In this document: positions 4,628 to 13,292 of the stretch, piece after piece
Numbering within the stretch: position 1 is the first letter of the stretch
Layout of the letters: each line of letters starts with the position of its first letter
From: Bordetella parapertussis
GTDB taxonomy: Bacteria > Cyanobacteriota > Cyanobacteriia > PCC-6307 > Cyanobiaceae
Reading direction: 5' to 3'
Length of the DNA: 17,910 nt
NCBI GenBank assembly: GCA_943324725.2
Contig: CALPMR020000029.1
Span: forward strand, 1-17,910
The notes under the pieces: model-generated
Database searches by the model: none
Told to the model about the DNA's origin: nothing
The model's input: the letters and a program-made list of their open reading frames with translations, nothing else
Program-made: the position numbers and the translations under genes

Positions 4628-7437
4628 GCCGAAGGATGGCGGCGATGGTGGCGGCCATCCTGCAGCAACAGGGCATTGAGCACCACGGTGATCGAGCTCA
4701 GGGCCATCAACAGGGCCGCCAGCGGCGGCGTGAGCAGCAGATTGAAGCGCGGCAGCAGCACCCCAGCAGCGATCGGCAGCACGATCAGGTTGTAGCCGAA
4801 GGCCCAGGCCAGGTTCTGACGCACCTTGGCCATGGTGCGGGAGGCGATCTCCAGGGCGTCATCAAGCCCCTCAAGTCGATCGCCCATCACCACCAGCGAG
4901 GCGCTCTCCTGGGCGATCTGGGTGCCGGTACCCACGGCCACCCCGAGATCGGCCGCCGCCAGGGCAGGCGCATCGTTGATGCCATCCCCCACCATCGCCA
5001 CCGCCGCCCCGGAGCGCTTCGCGGCCAGGATCCGCTCCAGCTTCTGCTCGGGCCTCAACTCCCAGGCCAGCTCCTCGTCGGCCAGCCCCAGGAGCCCACC
5101 CAGCCGGCGCACGCTCGCCTCGCGGTCGCCACTCAGCAACCCCAGGCGCAGGCCGCGGCGGCGCAGGGCCTTCAAGGTGCTGGCGGCATCCTGGCGGGGG
5201 CGATCCTGCACCGCCACCAGGCCCAGCAGCTGGCCGGCTTCGGCCACCGCCAACACCGTGGCACCACCGGCTTCGAGGACCTCCTGGCGCTGGCGGGCCC
5301 GATCGCTGAGCGGCACCTCACAGCTGGCCAGCCAGTCCAGCCGGCCCACCAACAGGCTGGGCGGCCCATCGGTGGCGGCGGCTGGCAGCCAGCCCTGCAG
5401 GCCTTCACCCACCACCGTGCGGCAAGCTCCCAGGCTCTGCAGCGGCAGCTCGCGGCGCTGGGCCTCCTGCAACAGGGCGTGGGCGAGCGGATGGCGGCTC
5501 TGTTGTTCGAGGCTGGCAGCCAGCTGCACCAGCCGATCCGGCGGCGTCAGCCCTCCGCAGAGCTCAGCCTCAGCCCAGGCCTCCACCGCCGTCACCAGCG
5601 GGCGCCCCAGGGTGAGCGTGCCGGTTTTATCGAACAGCACCACCTGCAGACGGGCGGCGATCTCGATCGCGTCGCCGCCGCGGAACAACAGGCCGGAGCG
5701 GGCGGCCAGGCCCGCTCCCACCGTGATCGCCGTCGGGGTGGCCAGACCGAGGGCGCAGGGACAGGCCACCACCAGCACGGCGATCGCCAGCTGCAGGGCC
5801 AGCGACAGGGGCGTCGTCGCCCGGGCACCGAAGACGCCATGGCCGACGTGCATGCCGCTGTGGGGGCCGGTCTCGGCCATGGCCGCCAAGGCCGGATCAG
5901 CCAGCACCCCGGGCCAGAGCCGGGTGCCCCAGAGCCACCAGAACAGAAAGGTGCCCAGGGCCAGGGCCAGCACCACCAGCGCGAACCGTCCCGCCACCCG
6001 GTCGGCCAGGCGCTGAATCGGCGCCTTGCGCGCCTGGGCCTGCTCCACCATGTGGACGATGCGGGCGATGGCGCTGTCGGCACCGCTGCGCAGCACCTCC
6101 AGCACCAGCGGCGCTTCCAGATTGAGACTGCCGGCCGCCAGTTCCGTGCCCGCGGCCGCCTGCAGCGGCAGGGGTTCACCGGTCAGAGCCGAGACATCCA
6201 CGGCCGAAGCCCCCTCCCGCACGACGCCATCCACCGGCACCCGATCGCCCGGCAGCAGCCGCAGCCGGTCGCCCGGCCGCAGGCCCCCCACCCGCACCTG
6301 GCGGGGAGGACCATCGTCAAGCAGCAGCAGGGCGTGATCGGGCTGCAGGCCGGCGAGCTCCTCGATCGCCCGGCCGGTGCGCCAGCGGGCGCGCTCCTCC
6401 AGGAAGCGACCGGCCAGCACGAAGCCGAGCAGCATCACCGGCTCGTTGAAGAAACAGGGCCAGCCGCTGTCGGGCAGCAGCAGGCCCACCAGGCTGGCCA
6501 GCCAGGCACTGCCAACGCCCAGGCCGACCAGGGTGTCCATGCTCGGCATTCCCGCCAGAGCCGAACGCCCCCCCTGCAGCAGGATCGAGCGGCCGGGGCC
6601 GGCCAAAGCCACCGTGGCCACCAGACCGTGCAGCCAGGGACTGGCCAGCAGACCCCAGGGATCGTGCCAGGGGAGCTGGCCGGCATCGGCCAGGTGACCG
6701 AGGCCCGAAACCAGCACCAGCACCAGGGCCACCACCAGCTGGCGCCAGCGCTGCCACCAGTCCCGCTGCCGGCGACGCTCCTGAAGACTGCGGGGCAGGC
6801 TCTGGCCGCCTTCGCGCAGGCGGGCCGGAAAGCCCAGGGCCGCCAGGCTGGCCAGCAGCGGGACGAGCAGATCGGCCTCAGCGCCCGGGACGACAGCTTC
6901 AGTGGCGGGCGTCGCAGCACATTCGGTTGCACGTCCAGCTGACGGCGTGGCGACAGCCGATGACGTGGCAACCGCTGAGGTTCCTCCCCCGGCTGGGGGT
7001 GGTTCTTCGGCCGCGGGGGATGGCGTGGCCGAGGACGCCGCACCGGCGGCAGACATCGCCAGCCCAGGGTCCAGCTCCAGCCAGGCGGTGCGGGTGAGCA
7101 GGTTGACGCTGGCGGCACGCACACCGGGCTGCTGCTGCAGGCGCTGCTCGACAGCGCGCACGCAGCCACCGCACTTCATGCCATCCACCTCCAGCAGCAG
7201 CGTCAGGGGCGGCTGGGAAGGCTCACACCAGGACGACTCAGCGGCAGGCAGCTGAGCGGCAGGCGGCGCTGAATCCGTCAAGACCTGACCAGGTGCAACG
7301 TTTTCACGCCCAGACATCTCGCTGAGGGGCCTTTCGGTGACGGACTGCTGCAGACCAGGTCGTGCGCCGGAGGCAAGCTCGCTGCGGGCGGGCCGAGGGG
7401 AAGCGGAAGGGGCCAACAGCAGCGGGAATTCGGACAC
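4624..7437 (-). CDS. Heavy-metal (probably Cu+) transporting P1B-type ATPase
   Basis: This 937-residue membrane pump uses ATP to move a soft metal across the cell or thylakoid membrane. The N-terminal metal-binding domain has GMKCGGC (86 to 92). The actuator motif TGE is at 419 to 421, the transmembrane CPC at 559 to 561, the phosphorylation motif DKTGT at 603, the HP motif at 649 to 650 and GDGIND at 817 to 822. YN in helix 7 (882 to 883) and MxxSS in helix 8 (911 to 915) are the Cu+-type residues. It is therefore probably CtaA- or PacS-like, which supply copper to plastocyanin; I cannot tell which. The metal-binding domain is split by an Ala/Ser/Pro-rich insert (129 to 187). A His/Met-bearing loop, [11 protein letters not shown] (about 525 to 535), precedes the CPC helix. 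The start at 7437 gives a tail of about 75 unconserved residues, so a later start such as M41 is possible. The stop overlaps the tmk start. Confidence 0.92.
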   Translation of the reverse strand: MSEFPLLLAPSASPRPARSELASGARPGLQQSVTERPLSEMSGRENVAPGQVLTDSAPPAAQLPAAESSWCEPSQPPLTLLLEVDGMKCGGCVRAVEQRLQQQPGVRAASVNLLTRTAWLELDPGLAMSAAGAASSATPSPAAEEPPPAGGGTSAVATSSAVATPSAGRATECAATPATEAVVPGAEADLLVPLLASLAALGFPARLREGGQSLPRSLQERRRQRDWWQRWRQLVVALVLVLVSGLGHLADAGQLPWHDPWGLLASPWLHGLVATVALAGPGRSILLQGGRSALAGMPSMDTLVGLGVGSAWLASLVGLLLPDSGWPCFFNEPVMLLGFVLAGRFLEERARWRTGRAIEELAGLQPDHALLLLDDGPPRQVRVGGLRPGDRLRLLPGDRVPVDGVVREGASAVDVSALTGEPLPLQAAAGTELAAGSLNLEAPLVLEVLRSGADSAIARIVHMVEQAQARKAPIQRLADRVAGRFALVVLALALGTFLFWWLWGTRLWPGVLADPALAAMAETGPHSGMHVGHGVFGARATTPLSLALQLAIAVLVVACPCALGLATPTAITVGAGLAARSGLLFRGGDAIEIAARLQVVLFDKTGTLTLGRPLVTAVEAWAEAELCGGLTPPDRLVQLAASLEQQSRHPLAHALLQEAQRRELPLQSLGACRTVVGEGLQGWLPAAATDGPPSLLVGRLDWLASCEVPLSDRARQRQEVLEAGGATVLAVAEAGQLLGLVAVQDRPRQDAASTLKALRRRGLRLGLLSGDREASVRRLGGLLGLADEELAWELRPEQKLERILAAKRSGAAVAMVGDGINDAPALAAADLGVAVGTGTQIAQESASLVVMGDRLEGLDDALEIASRTMAKVRQNLAWAFGYNLIVLPIAAGVLLPRFNLLLTPPLAALLMALSSITVVLNALLLQDGRHHRRHPSA
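6877..7053 (-). repeat. Ala/Ser/Pro/Thr-rich insertion splitting the ATPase metal-binding domain
   Basis: About 59 residues of low complexity (including [13 protein letters not shown]) sit between the third strand ([15 protein letters not shown]) and the last helix ([14 protein letters not shown]) of a fold that normally joins them with a loop of a few residues. Codon use inside is mixed (TCA, GGA, GTT, ACT, GCT, TGT), unlike the strongly C/G-ending flanks. This fits relaxed selection or recent expansion. Confidence 0.6.
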
Positions 7438-7524
7438 CGGCAGCCAAGGCTAGGAAGATCCCGGCCAGCGGCCCGCCTTCCGGGGGAACGGGGCAGGATG
7501 GTGGGCAGATCCAGACAGCCCGCC

Positions 7525-8046
7525 GTGCCCCGCTCCCAGCGCAACGACAACTTCATCGACAAGAGCTTCACGGTGATGGCGGACCTGATCGTCAAGCTGC
7601 TGCCGATCGATGCCAAGTCCAAGGAGGCCTACGTCTATTACCGCGACGGGCTCTCCGCCCAGAACGACGGCGACTACGCCGAAGCCCTGGACAACTACGA
7701 CGAGGCCCTGCGGCTGGAAGAAAACTCCATCGACCGCGGCGAGATCCTCAAGAACATGGCGATCATCTTCATGAGCACCGGCGATGAGCAGAAGGCGCTC
7801 GACTTCTATGGCCAGTCGCTGGAGGCCAACCCCAACTCCCCGTCCTGCCTCAAGAACATGGGGCTGATCTACGAAAAATGGGGTCGCATCGCCGCTGAAA
7901 GCGGTGACCAGGACACGGCCGACCGCTGGCTGGACATGGCCGCCGAAACCTGGGGCAAGGCGGTGAAGCTCTACCCCGGGGGCTATCTGGACATCGAGAA
8001 CTGGCTGAAGAGCTCGGGCCGCAGCACGGTCGATGTCTACTTCTGA
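7525..8046 (+). CDS. ycf3: Photosystem I assembly protein Ycf3
   Basis: This 173-residue tetratricopeptide-repeat protein acts as a chaperone for photosystem I subunits at the thylakoid surface. The conserved start [20 protein letters not shown] is followed by the [25 protein letters not shown] repeat (about 53 to 77), a second repeat around [20 protein letters not shown] and a third around [11 protein letters not shown]. It ends with the family-typical [11 protein letters not shown] segment. I chose the GTG at 7525 because the family begins at M/V-PRSQ. The ATG at 7498 would add nine unconserved residues. It is divergent from the P-type ATPase, with 87 bp between the start codons, and converges on radA. 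The length agrees with picocyanobacterial Ycf3. Confidence 0.94.
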   Translation: MPRSQRNDNFIDKSFTVMADLIVKLLPIDAKSKEAYVYYRDGLSAQNDGDYAEALDNYDEALRLEENSIDRGEILKNMAIIFMSTGDEQKALDFYGQSLEANPNSPSCLKNMGLIYEKWGRIAAESGDQDTADRWLDMAAETWGKAVKLYPGGYLDIENWLKSSGRSTVDVYF

Positions 8047-8289
8047 GGCTCTCCTGATCCAGCTGCAGTCCCAATCGAAGCTGGCAACGCCTGATTCAGT
8101 GGCCGTCGCTGGAACGGGTTTCAGCTGGTGATCAGGGGTTTCGACGACTGCTGAAGCCAGGGCCAGCTCTGGCCAGGCCTTTCTTGCTGTGACCCTGGAA
8201 ACGCAGGGAGTCCTCGCTCCGGACGACGGCAATTCCGACCGGTGGCGATGGCCCAATGCCCTGGCCGGGCCTTGCCGGAGCGTCCCTCC
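8047..8289. other. Intergenic region between convergent ycf3 and radA
   Basis: These 243 bp separate two converging genes. I see no conserved ORF and no clear bidirectional terminator. The only notable structure is GGCCAG-CT-CTGGCC (8161 to 8174) followed by AGGCCTTTCTT, whose 2 nt loop and interrupted T-run make it a weak terminator candidate for ycf3. The length is unusual for this compact region. Confidence 0.4.
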
Positions 8290-9732
8290 TCAGCCCTCAG
8301 CCGCCGGATCCACCCCCAGCGCCGCCACCAGCGCCTCGGCCACCGAACCGGCCTCCAGCAGCTGCAGCCCGAAGGCCGCCGCCTGAGCCCCCAGGCCGCT
8401 GCCGCGGGGCACCACCGCCCGCACAAAGCCCAGGCGGGCAGCCTCCTGCAGCCGCAGCTCCAGCTGGGCCACGGCCCGCAGCTGGCCGCCCAGGCCCAGT
8501 TCCCCCACCAGCACCGTGCCCGCCGGCAGGGTCAGATCGCGGAAGCTGGCCACCACGGCGGCAGCCACGCCCAGATCCGCCGCCGGCTCCTCCACCTCCA
8601 GGCCGCCGGCCACGGCCAGATAGCAGTCGAAGCGGGAGAGGGGCAGGCCGAGGTGCTTCTCCAGCACGGCCAGAATCTGGTGCAGGCGGTTGACGGCGAT
8701 GCCGGTGGCGGTGCGACGCGGGCTGGCATAGCTGGTGGGACTCACCAGGGCCTGCAGCTCCACCAGCAGGGGCCTGGTGCCCTCGCAGGCCACGATCGTG
8801 GCGGTGCCCGGACAGGGGCCCTCCCGACCGAGGAACAGCTCGCTGGGATTGGTCACCTCCGCCAGCCCCTGCCCCCGCATCTCGAACACGCCCAGCTCAT
8901 GGGTGGCACCGAAGCGGTTCTTCATCGCCCGCAGCAGCCGGTGGCTGGCGAAGCGATCCCCCTCGAAGGTGAGCACCGCATCGACCAGATGCTCCAGCAC
9001 CTTGGGGCCGGCGAGGGCCCCCTCCTTGGTCACATGGCCGACCAGCACCAGGGCCGTGTCCTGGCGCTTGGCGATGCGGGCCAGGGCAGCGGCACACTCG
9101 CGCACCTGGGCCACCGAGCCCGGCGCACTGGCCAGCTCAGCGTCATGCAGGGCCTGGATGCTGTCGATGATCGCCACCGCCGGCCGCAACGCCTCCAGCT
9201 CCTGCAGCACCAGCTCCAGATCGGTCTCAGCGAGCAACTGCAGCCTTGAAGCGGGCAGGGCCAGCGGCTCCAGGCCGCCCTCCTTCCCCTCCTCCCCAAG
9301 GCGCCGCCAGCGCAGCCTCACCTGCTGGGCCGATTCCTCCGCACTCACATACAGCACCATCTGGTGCTCGGCCATCGCCCGGGCGCTCTGCAGCAACAGG
9401 GTGCTCTTGCCGATGCCGGGATCACCCCCCAGCAGCACCAGGGATCCGGGCACCAACCCTCCGCCGAGCACCCGATCCAGCTCGCCGTAGCCACTGGCCA
9501 GGCGCTGCAGCGGCCGCTCATCGACGCTGGCCATCGGCTCGGAGCGGTGGGCGCGCCTCGGCGCCTCGGCATCGCTGGCCGCCGCCACGGGACGCCGGCG
9601 ACGGTTGTCAGTGGCGGCCTCCCGCTGCTCCACCAGCGTGTTCCAGCCGCCGCAGGCGGAGCAACGCCCGAAGAACTGGCGGGTGCGGGCGCCGCAGGCC
9701 TGACAGACGAAGGGAGCGGCGGATCGGGACAC
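8290..9732 (-). CDS. radA: DNA repair protein RadA (Sms)
   Basis: This 480-residue RecA-like helicase promotes branch migration during recombinational repair. The N-terminal zinc finger has CQAC...CSAC (C10, C13, C24, C27). After a variable Arg/Ala linker the ATPase core shows Walker A GGDPGIGKST (102 to 111), YVSAEES (about 128 to 134), Walker B VAIIDSIQ (186 to 193) and the RadA-specific KNRFG motif (271 to 275) followed by THELGVFEM. The C-terminal Lon-like domain (about 300 to 480) is complete and keeps YLAVAGGLEVEEPAADLGVA. The start is a GTG at 9732; an in-frame TAG stop lies one codon further upstream, so no longer start is possible. It diverges from rpaB and converges on ycf3. It is full length and ordinary for the family. 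Confidence 0.95.
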   Translation of the reverse strand: MSRSAAPFVCQACGARTRQFFGRCSACGGWNTLVEQREAATDNRRRRPVAAASDAEAPRRAHRSEPMASVDERPLQRLASGYGELDRVLGGGLVPGSLVLLGGDPGIGKSTLLLQSARAMAEHQMVLYVSAEESAQQVRLRWRRLGEEGKEGGLEPLALPASRLQLLAETDLELVLQELEALRPAVAIIDSIQALHDAELASAPGSVAQVRECAAALARIAKRQDTALVLVGHVTKEGALAGPKVLEHLVDAVLTFEGDRFASHRLLRAMKNRFGATHELGVFEMRGQGLAEVTNPSELFLGREGPCPGTATIVACEGTRPLLVELQALVSPTSYASPRRTATGIAVNRLHQILAVLEKHLGLPLSRFDCYLAVAGGLEVEEPAADLGVAAAVVASFRDLTLPAGTVLVGELGLGGQLRAVAQLELRLQEAARLGFVRAVVPRGSGLGAQAAAFGLQLLEAGSVAEALVAALGVDPAAEG

Positions 9733-9908
9733 GGCCTATGAAGAAAGATGGCGTTTCGTAATGAAGCACCCGCAGGCGCTTTTCAGTGGGATGGATTCTT
9801 GAGCGCCGATTCAGGCGCCAGTCCCCGCAAGCCACCCCTCAAAGACCCTCCAGAAGCGAACTCTGCTGAAGCGCCATCCGGCGCCCGGTGGGGTCCACCC
9901 GTTCCAGC
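9733..9908. promoter_or_regulatory. Divergent radA/rpaB control region with two similar small hairpins
   Basis: These 176 bp must hold the promoters and leaders of both radA and rpaB. No clear -35/-10 pair is visible. The rpaB-proximal half contains two inverted repeats with the same arms: GCGCC-GATTCA-GGCGC (9803 to 9818) and GCGCC-ATCC-GGCGC (9871 to 9884). No HLR1-like repeat was found, so RpaB autoregulation is not supported by a motif here. Confidence 0.45.
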
Positions 9909-10685
9909 ATGACCGCGATTCCCCCCGCCACCACGACCTCCCCCGCCAGGGAAACCATTCTCGTCGTGGACGACGAGGCCAGCATCCGACGCATCCTGGA
10001 AACCAGGTTGTCGATGATCGGCTACCAGGTGATCACCGCCTGCGACGGCGAAGAGGCCCTGGAACTCTTCCGCCAGCGCCTGCCGGATCTGGTGGTGCTG
10101 GACGTGATGATGCCCAGACTCGATGGCTATGGCGTCTGCCAGGAGCTGCGCAAGGATTCCGATGTGCCGATCGTGATGCTCACCGCCCTCGGCGATGTGG
10201 CGGATCGCATCACCGGCCTGGAACTGGGGGCCGACGACTACGTGGTCAAACCGTTCAGCCCCAAGGAGCTCGAGGCCCGCATCCGCTGCGTGCTGCGCCG
10301 GGTCGAGAAGGAGCAGGTCCCCGGCATCCCCAGCACCGGGGTGATCGAGATCGGCAACCTGCGCATCGACACCAACAAGCGTCAGGTGTTCCAGGGCAGC
10401 GAGCGCATCCGGCTCACCGGCATGGAATTCAGCTTTCTGCAGCTGCTGGTCAGCCGCTCCGGAGAGGCCTTCAGCCGGGGGGAGATTCTGCGCCAGGTCT
10501 GGGGATACACCCCCGAGCGTCACGTCGATACCCGGGTGGTGGATGTCCACATCTCCCGGCTGCGTTCCAAGCTGGAGGATGATCCGGCGAATCCCGAGCT
10601 GATCCTCACAGCCAGGGGAACCGGTTATCTGTTTCAGCGCCTCGTCGAACCCCGCGTCGAACCCGTTGCCAACGAAGGAGCCTGA
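9909..10685 (+). CDS. rpaB: Response regulator RpaB (Ycf27), high-light/redox regulator
   Basis: This is a 258-residue OmpR-type regulator. RpaB is an essential cyanobacterial factor that pairs with the NblS/Hik33 kinase, binds HLR1 sites and controls light-stress, photosystem and antenna genes. It is also the ycf27 product of red-algal plastids. The receiver domain has TILVVDDEASIRRILETRLS, phospho-acceptor D65 in LVVLDVMMPRLDGYGVCQEL, T92 in LTALGDVADRITGLELG and K114 in VVKPFSPKE. The winged helix (about 140 to 248) includes TNKRQVFQGSERIRLTGMEF, WGYTPERHVDTRVVDVHISR and ILTARGTGYLFQRLVEP, which separate it from RpaA. I prefer the ATG at 9909, which gives a short Ala/Pro/Thr-rich lead as in relatives; a GTG at 9888 is possible. 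The gene's 3' end overlaps the likely plsX start by 20 bp. Confidence 0.95.
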   Translation: MTAIPPATTTSPARETILVVDDEASIRRILETRLSMIGYQVITACDGEEALELFRQRLPDLVVLDVMMPRLDGYGVCQELRKDSDVPIVMLTALGDVADRITGLELGADDYVVKPFSPKELEARIRCVLRRVEKEQVPGIPSTGVIEIGNLRIDTNKRQVFQGSERIRLTGMEFSFLQLLVSRSGEAFSRGEILRQVWGYTPERHVDTRVVDVHISRLRSKLEDDPANPELILTARGTGYLFQRLVEPRVEPVANEGA

Positions 10686-12159
10686 CCCCACCGACCAGCC
10701 CGCCGCCCCTTACCGGGCGAAGCCGGTCCGTGCCAAACCCAGCCGGGCGATCCGCCGCCTGGTCATCTGGTATCGCCGCAATGCGGCGGTCACCACGCTG
10801 GTGGACACCGCCTCAGCCCTGGTGGACACCGCCAACGCCACCGCCAACGTCACGGCCTCGATGGCAGGCTCGATGGCAGGAGCCGCCGGCAATGCCGCCG
10901 GCTCCATGGCTGGCGCCGCCAGCTCCGTTGCCGGAGCCGCCAGTTCGGTGGCCGGCTCGGTGCTCCAACCCCTGGTGTTCGATCCGCTGCGGCGGCTGCA
11001 GCAGGGGTCGGGCGGCGGCGATCTGGCCAAGGATGGGCCGATCGACGATCGCCAGCGGCTGTGGGTGGCGGTCGATGGCATGGGCGGCGATCACGCCCCC
11101 GGTCCGATCCTGGAAGGCTGCCTGAGGGCCGTGCAACTGCTGCCCCTGCGCATCCGCTTCGTCGCCGAAAGCGAGCCCCTGCAGGCCGCGATCAGCGCCA
11201 TGGGGCTGCAGGAGGAGCTCAATGAGGCCGTGGCCCGCGGCCTGATCCACCTCGTGGCCAGCGGGCCCTCGGTGGGCATGAACGAAGAGGCCACCGTCGT
11301 GCGCCGCAAGCGCGACGCCAGCATCAACCTGGCCATGGACCTGGTCAAGCGGGGCGAGGCCACCGCCGTCTATTCCGCCGGCAACTCCGGCGCCGTGATG
11401 GCCGCGGCGATCTTCCGGCTGGGGCGGCTCAAGGGCATCGATCGGCCGGCGATCGGCGCCCTGTTCCCCACCAAGGATCCCGACCAGCAGGTGCTGGTGC
11501 TGGACGTCGGCGCCAACATGGACTGCAAGCCCGAATGGCTGCACCAGTTCGCCCTGCTCGGCAACATCTACAGCCGCGATGTGCTGCAGGTGCGCCAGCC
11601 CCGCATCGGCCTGGTCAACATCGGCGAGGAGGAGTGCAAGGGCAATGAGCTCTGCCTCAGAACCTACCCCTTGCTGGCGGGCGACAGCCGCTTCGTGTTT
11701 GCCGGCAACTGTGAGGGGCGCGACATCCTCTCCGGCGATTTCGATGTGGTGGTCTGCGACGGCTTCAGCGGCAACGTGCTGCTGAAATTCCTGGAATCGG
11801 TGGGCAGCGTGCTGCTCGATGTGCTGCGGGCCGAACTGCCCCGCGGCCGCCGCGGCAAGGTGGGATCGGCCTTCCTGCGCAGCAACCTGGTGCGCATCAA
11901 GAAGCGCCTCGACCACGCCGAACACGGCGGCGCCCTGCTGCTGGGGGTCGATGGGATCTGCGTCATCGGCCATGGCAGCAGCAAGGCCCTGTCGGTGGTC
12001 AGCGCCCTGCGACTGGCCCATTCAGCCGCCAGCCACGGCGTGATGGACGACCTCCATGCCCTCGGTGGCGACGGCGCCGCCACCGCCACGTCAACCGCCA
12101 CGGCCACGTCCGCCGACACGACCCAGACCAACAGCAGTGGCGCGGCCGCCTGTGGTTGA
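10666..12159 (+). CDS. plsX: Phosphate acyltransferase PlsX with long N-terminal extension
   Basis: PlsX makes acyl-phosphate from acyl-ACP and phosphate, the entry to phosphatidic acid synthesis. The core runs from about residue 130 (RLWVAVDGMGGDHAPGPILE) through EEATVVRRKRDASINLAMDL, YSAGNSGAVMAAA, VLDVGANMDCKPEWLHQFA, NIGEEECKGNEL and VVVCDGFSGNVLLK to HGGALLLGVDGICVIGHGSS. At 497 residues it is far longer than typical PlsX (about 330 to 360). The extra parts are residues 1 to about 128, with a run of 7-residue Ala-rich repeats at 45 to 100, and an Ala/Thr tail (about 464 to 497). The only far-upstream in-frame start is TTG 10666, inside rpaB. A GAAGGAG (10674 to 10680) lies just after it with no start codon at suitable distance. 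The start is therefore uncertain, but the core identity is secure. Confidence 0.92.
   Translation: MPTKEPDPTDQPAAPYRAKPVRAKPSRAIRRLVIWYRRNAAVTTLVDTASALVDTANATANVTASMAGSMAGAAGNAAGSMAGAASSVAGAASSVAGSVLQPLVFDPLRRLQQGSGGGDLAKDGPIDDRQRLWVAVDGMGGDHAPGPILEGCLRAVQLLPLRIRFVAESEPLQAAISAMGLQEELNEAVARGLIHLVASGPSVGMNEEATVVRRKRDASINLAMDLVKRGEATAVYSAGNSGAVMAAAIFRLGRLKGIDRPAIGALFPTKDPDQQVLVLDVGANMDCKPEWLHQFALLGNIYSRDVLQVRQPRIGLVNIGEEECKGNELCLRTYPLLAGDSRFVFAGNCEGRDILSGDFDVVVCDGFSGNVLLKFLESVGSVLLDVLRAELPRGRRGKVGSAFLRSNLVRIKKRLDHAEHGGALLLGVDGICVIGHGSSKALSVVSALRLAHSAASHGVMDDLHALGGDGAATATSTATATSADTTQTNSSGAAACG
10798..10965 (+). repeat. Seven-residue repeat tract in the PlsX N-terminal extension
   Basis: Residues 45 to 100 split into eight consecutive 7-residue units: LVDTASA, LVDTANA, TANVTAS, MAGSMAG, AAGNAAG, SMAGAAS, SVAGAAS, SVAGSVL. 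At DNA level, near copies such as GGCTCGATGGCA are adjacent. The tract is Ala/Gly/Ser-rich with small hydrophobics, lacks Pro and is almost uncharged. It could form one long helix, either an Ala-coil or membrane-hugging. Basic and aromatic residues (RRLVIWYRRN) precede it. Confidence 0.7.
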
Positions 12160-12190
12160 CTGACCCGGAAGCAACGGTGGCTGGATTCCG

Positions 12191-13225
12191 GTGTCAGGCG
12201 GCGCAGGCAACTCCCAGAGGCCCAACCGGGGCATGGCCCTGGTGGGCAGCGGCAGCGCCCTGCCGGGCGCCAGCATCAGCAATGCGGTTCTGAGCGAACG
12301 GGTCGACACCAGCGACGAGTGGATTCGCAGTCGCACCGGCATCGGCAGCCGGCGGGTGGCCGGTGCAGGCGAAACGGTGACCAGCCTGGCCAGTGCGGCC
12401 GCACTCGGAGCCCTCGGACAGGCCGGCTGGAGCCCGGCGGACGTGGATCTGATCCTGCTTGCCACCTCCAGCCCCGACGACCTGTTCGGCACCGCTCCCC
12501 GGGTGCAGGCGGCGATCGGCGCCCGGGGAGCGGTGGCCTTTGATCTCACCGCCGCCTGCAGCGGCTTCCTGTTTGCCCTGATCACCGCCAGCCAGTACAT
12601 CCGCAGCGGCAGCTTCGAGCGGGTGCTGGTGATCGGCGCCGACCAGCTCAGTCGCTGGGTCGACTGGGACGATCGCAGCACCTGCGTGCTCTTCGGGGAT
12701 GGGGCCGGGGCCGTGGCGCTGCAGGCCTGTGACCAGGCCGACGACGGTCTGCTGGCCTTTCGCATGCGCTCCGACGGCAGCCGCAACGCCTGCCTGACCC
12801 TGGCCCAGACAGCGGAGCATCGCCCGCTGGTGAATGGGCTGACCGCCCAGGTGGGGGGCTTCGCCCCGATTCACATGAATGGCCAGGAGGTGTACAAGTT
12901 CGCGGTGCGCGAGGTGCCCACCGTGCTCTCCGAGCTGCTGGCGGCCACCGGCATTGAGGCCAGTGCCCTCGACTGGCTGCTGCTGCACCAGGCCAATCAG
13001 CGCATCCTTGACGCCGTCGCCGATCGCTTCGCCGTGCCCCCGGAGCGGGTGCTCAGCAACCTCGGCCTCTACGGCAACACCTCCGCCGCCACGATCCCGC
13101 TGATGCTCGATGAGGCCGTGCGCGACGGCCGGGTCCAACCGGGTCACCTGATCGCCAGCAGCGGCTTCGGTGCCGGCCTGAGCTGGGGCGGCGCCCTGCT
13201 GCGCTGGAGCGGCCCTCTGGCCTGA
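12191..13225 (+). CDS. fabH: Beta-ketoacyl-ACP synthase III
   Basis: This 344-residue enzyme condenses acetyl-CoA with malonyl-ACP to start type II fatty-acid synthesis. The catalytic triad is visible: C123 in DLTAACSGFLFAL, H266 in LLHQANQRILD and N296 in LGLYGNTSAATIPLML. The family opening VDTSDEWIRSRTGI (from about 39) and the C-terminal SSGFGAGLSWGGALLRW are also present. I chose the GTG at 12191, which gives a short 14-residue lead before MALVGSGSALP; the ATG at 12233 is the alternative. It lies 31 bp after plsX and 67 bp before fabD in the same direction, consistent with one lipid operon. It is full length and unremarkable. Confidence 0.96.
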   Translation: MSGGAGNSQRPNRGMALVGSGSALPGASISNAVLSERVDTSDEWIRSRTGIGSRRVAGAGETVTSLASAAALGALGQAGWSPADVDLILLATSSPDDLFGTAPRVQAAIGARGAVAFDLTAACSGFLFALITASQYIRSGSFERVLVIGADQLSRWVDWDDRSTCVLFGDGAGAVALQACDQADDGLLAFRMRSDGSRNACLTLAQTAEHRPLVNGLTAQVGGFAPIHMNGQEVYKFAVREVPTVLSELLAATGIEASALDWLLLHQANQRILDAVADRFAVPPERVLSNLGLYGNTSAATIPLMLDEAVRDGRVQPGHLIASSGFGAGLSWGGALLRWSGPLA

Positions 13226-13292
13226 GACAGGCTGCACCAGTGCCGCCGCAACCGGGATCTAATCTCCTGCCGTTCACTGCGTCAGCGCCGTA

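Noticed and set aside
4636..6942. A 768-codon open frame opposite the P-type ATPase
   Set aside because: It is a shadow of the real gene in high-GC DNA. The translation is Gln/His/Arg/Gly-rich with no domain, while the other strand has every P-type ATPase motif.
8161..8185. GGCCAG-CT-CTGGCC then TTTCTT as a terminator for ycf3
   Set aside because: The loop is only 2 nt, the stem does not extend and the T-run is interrupted.
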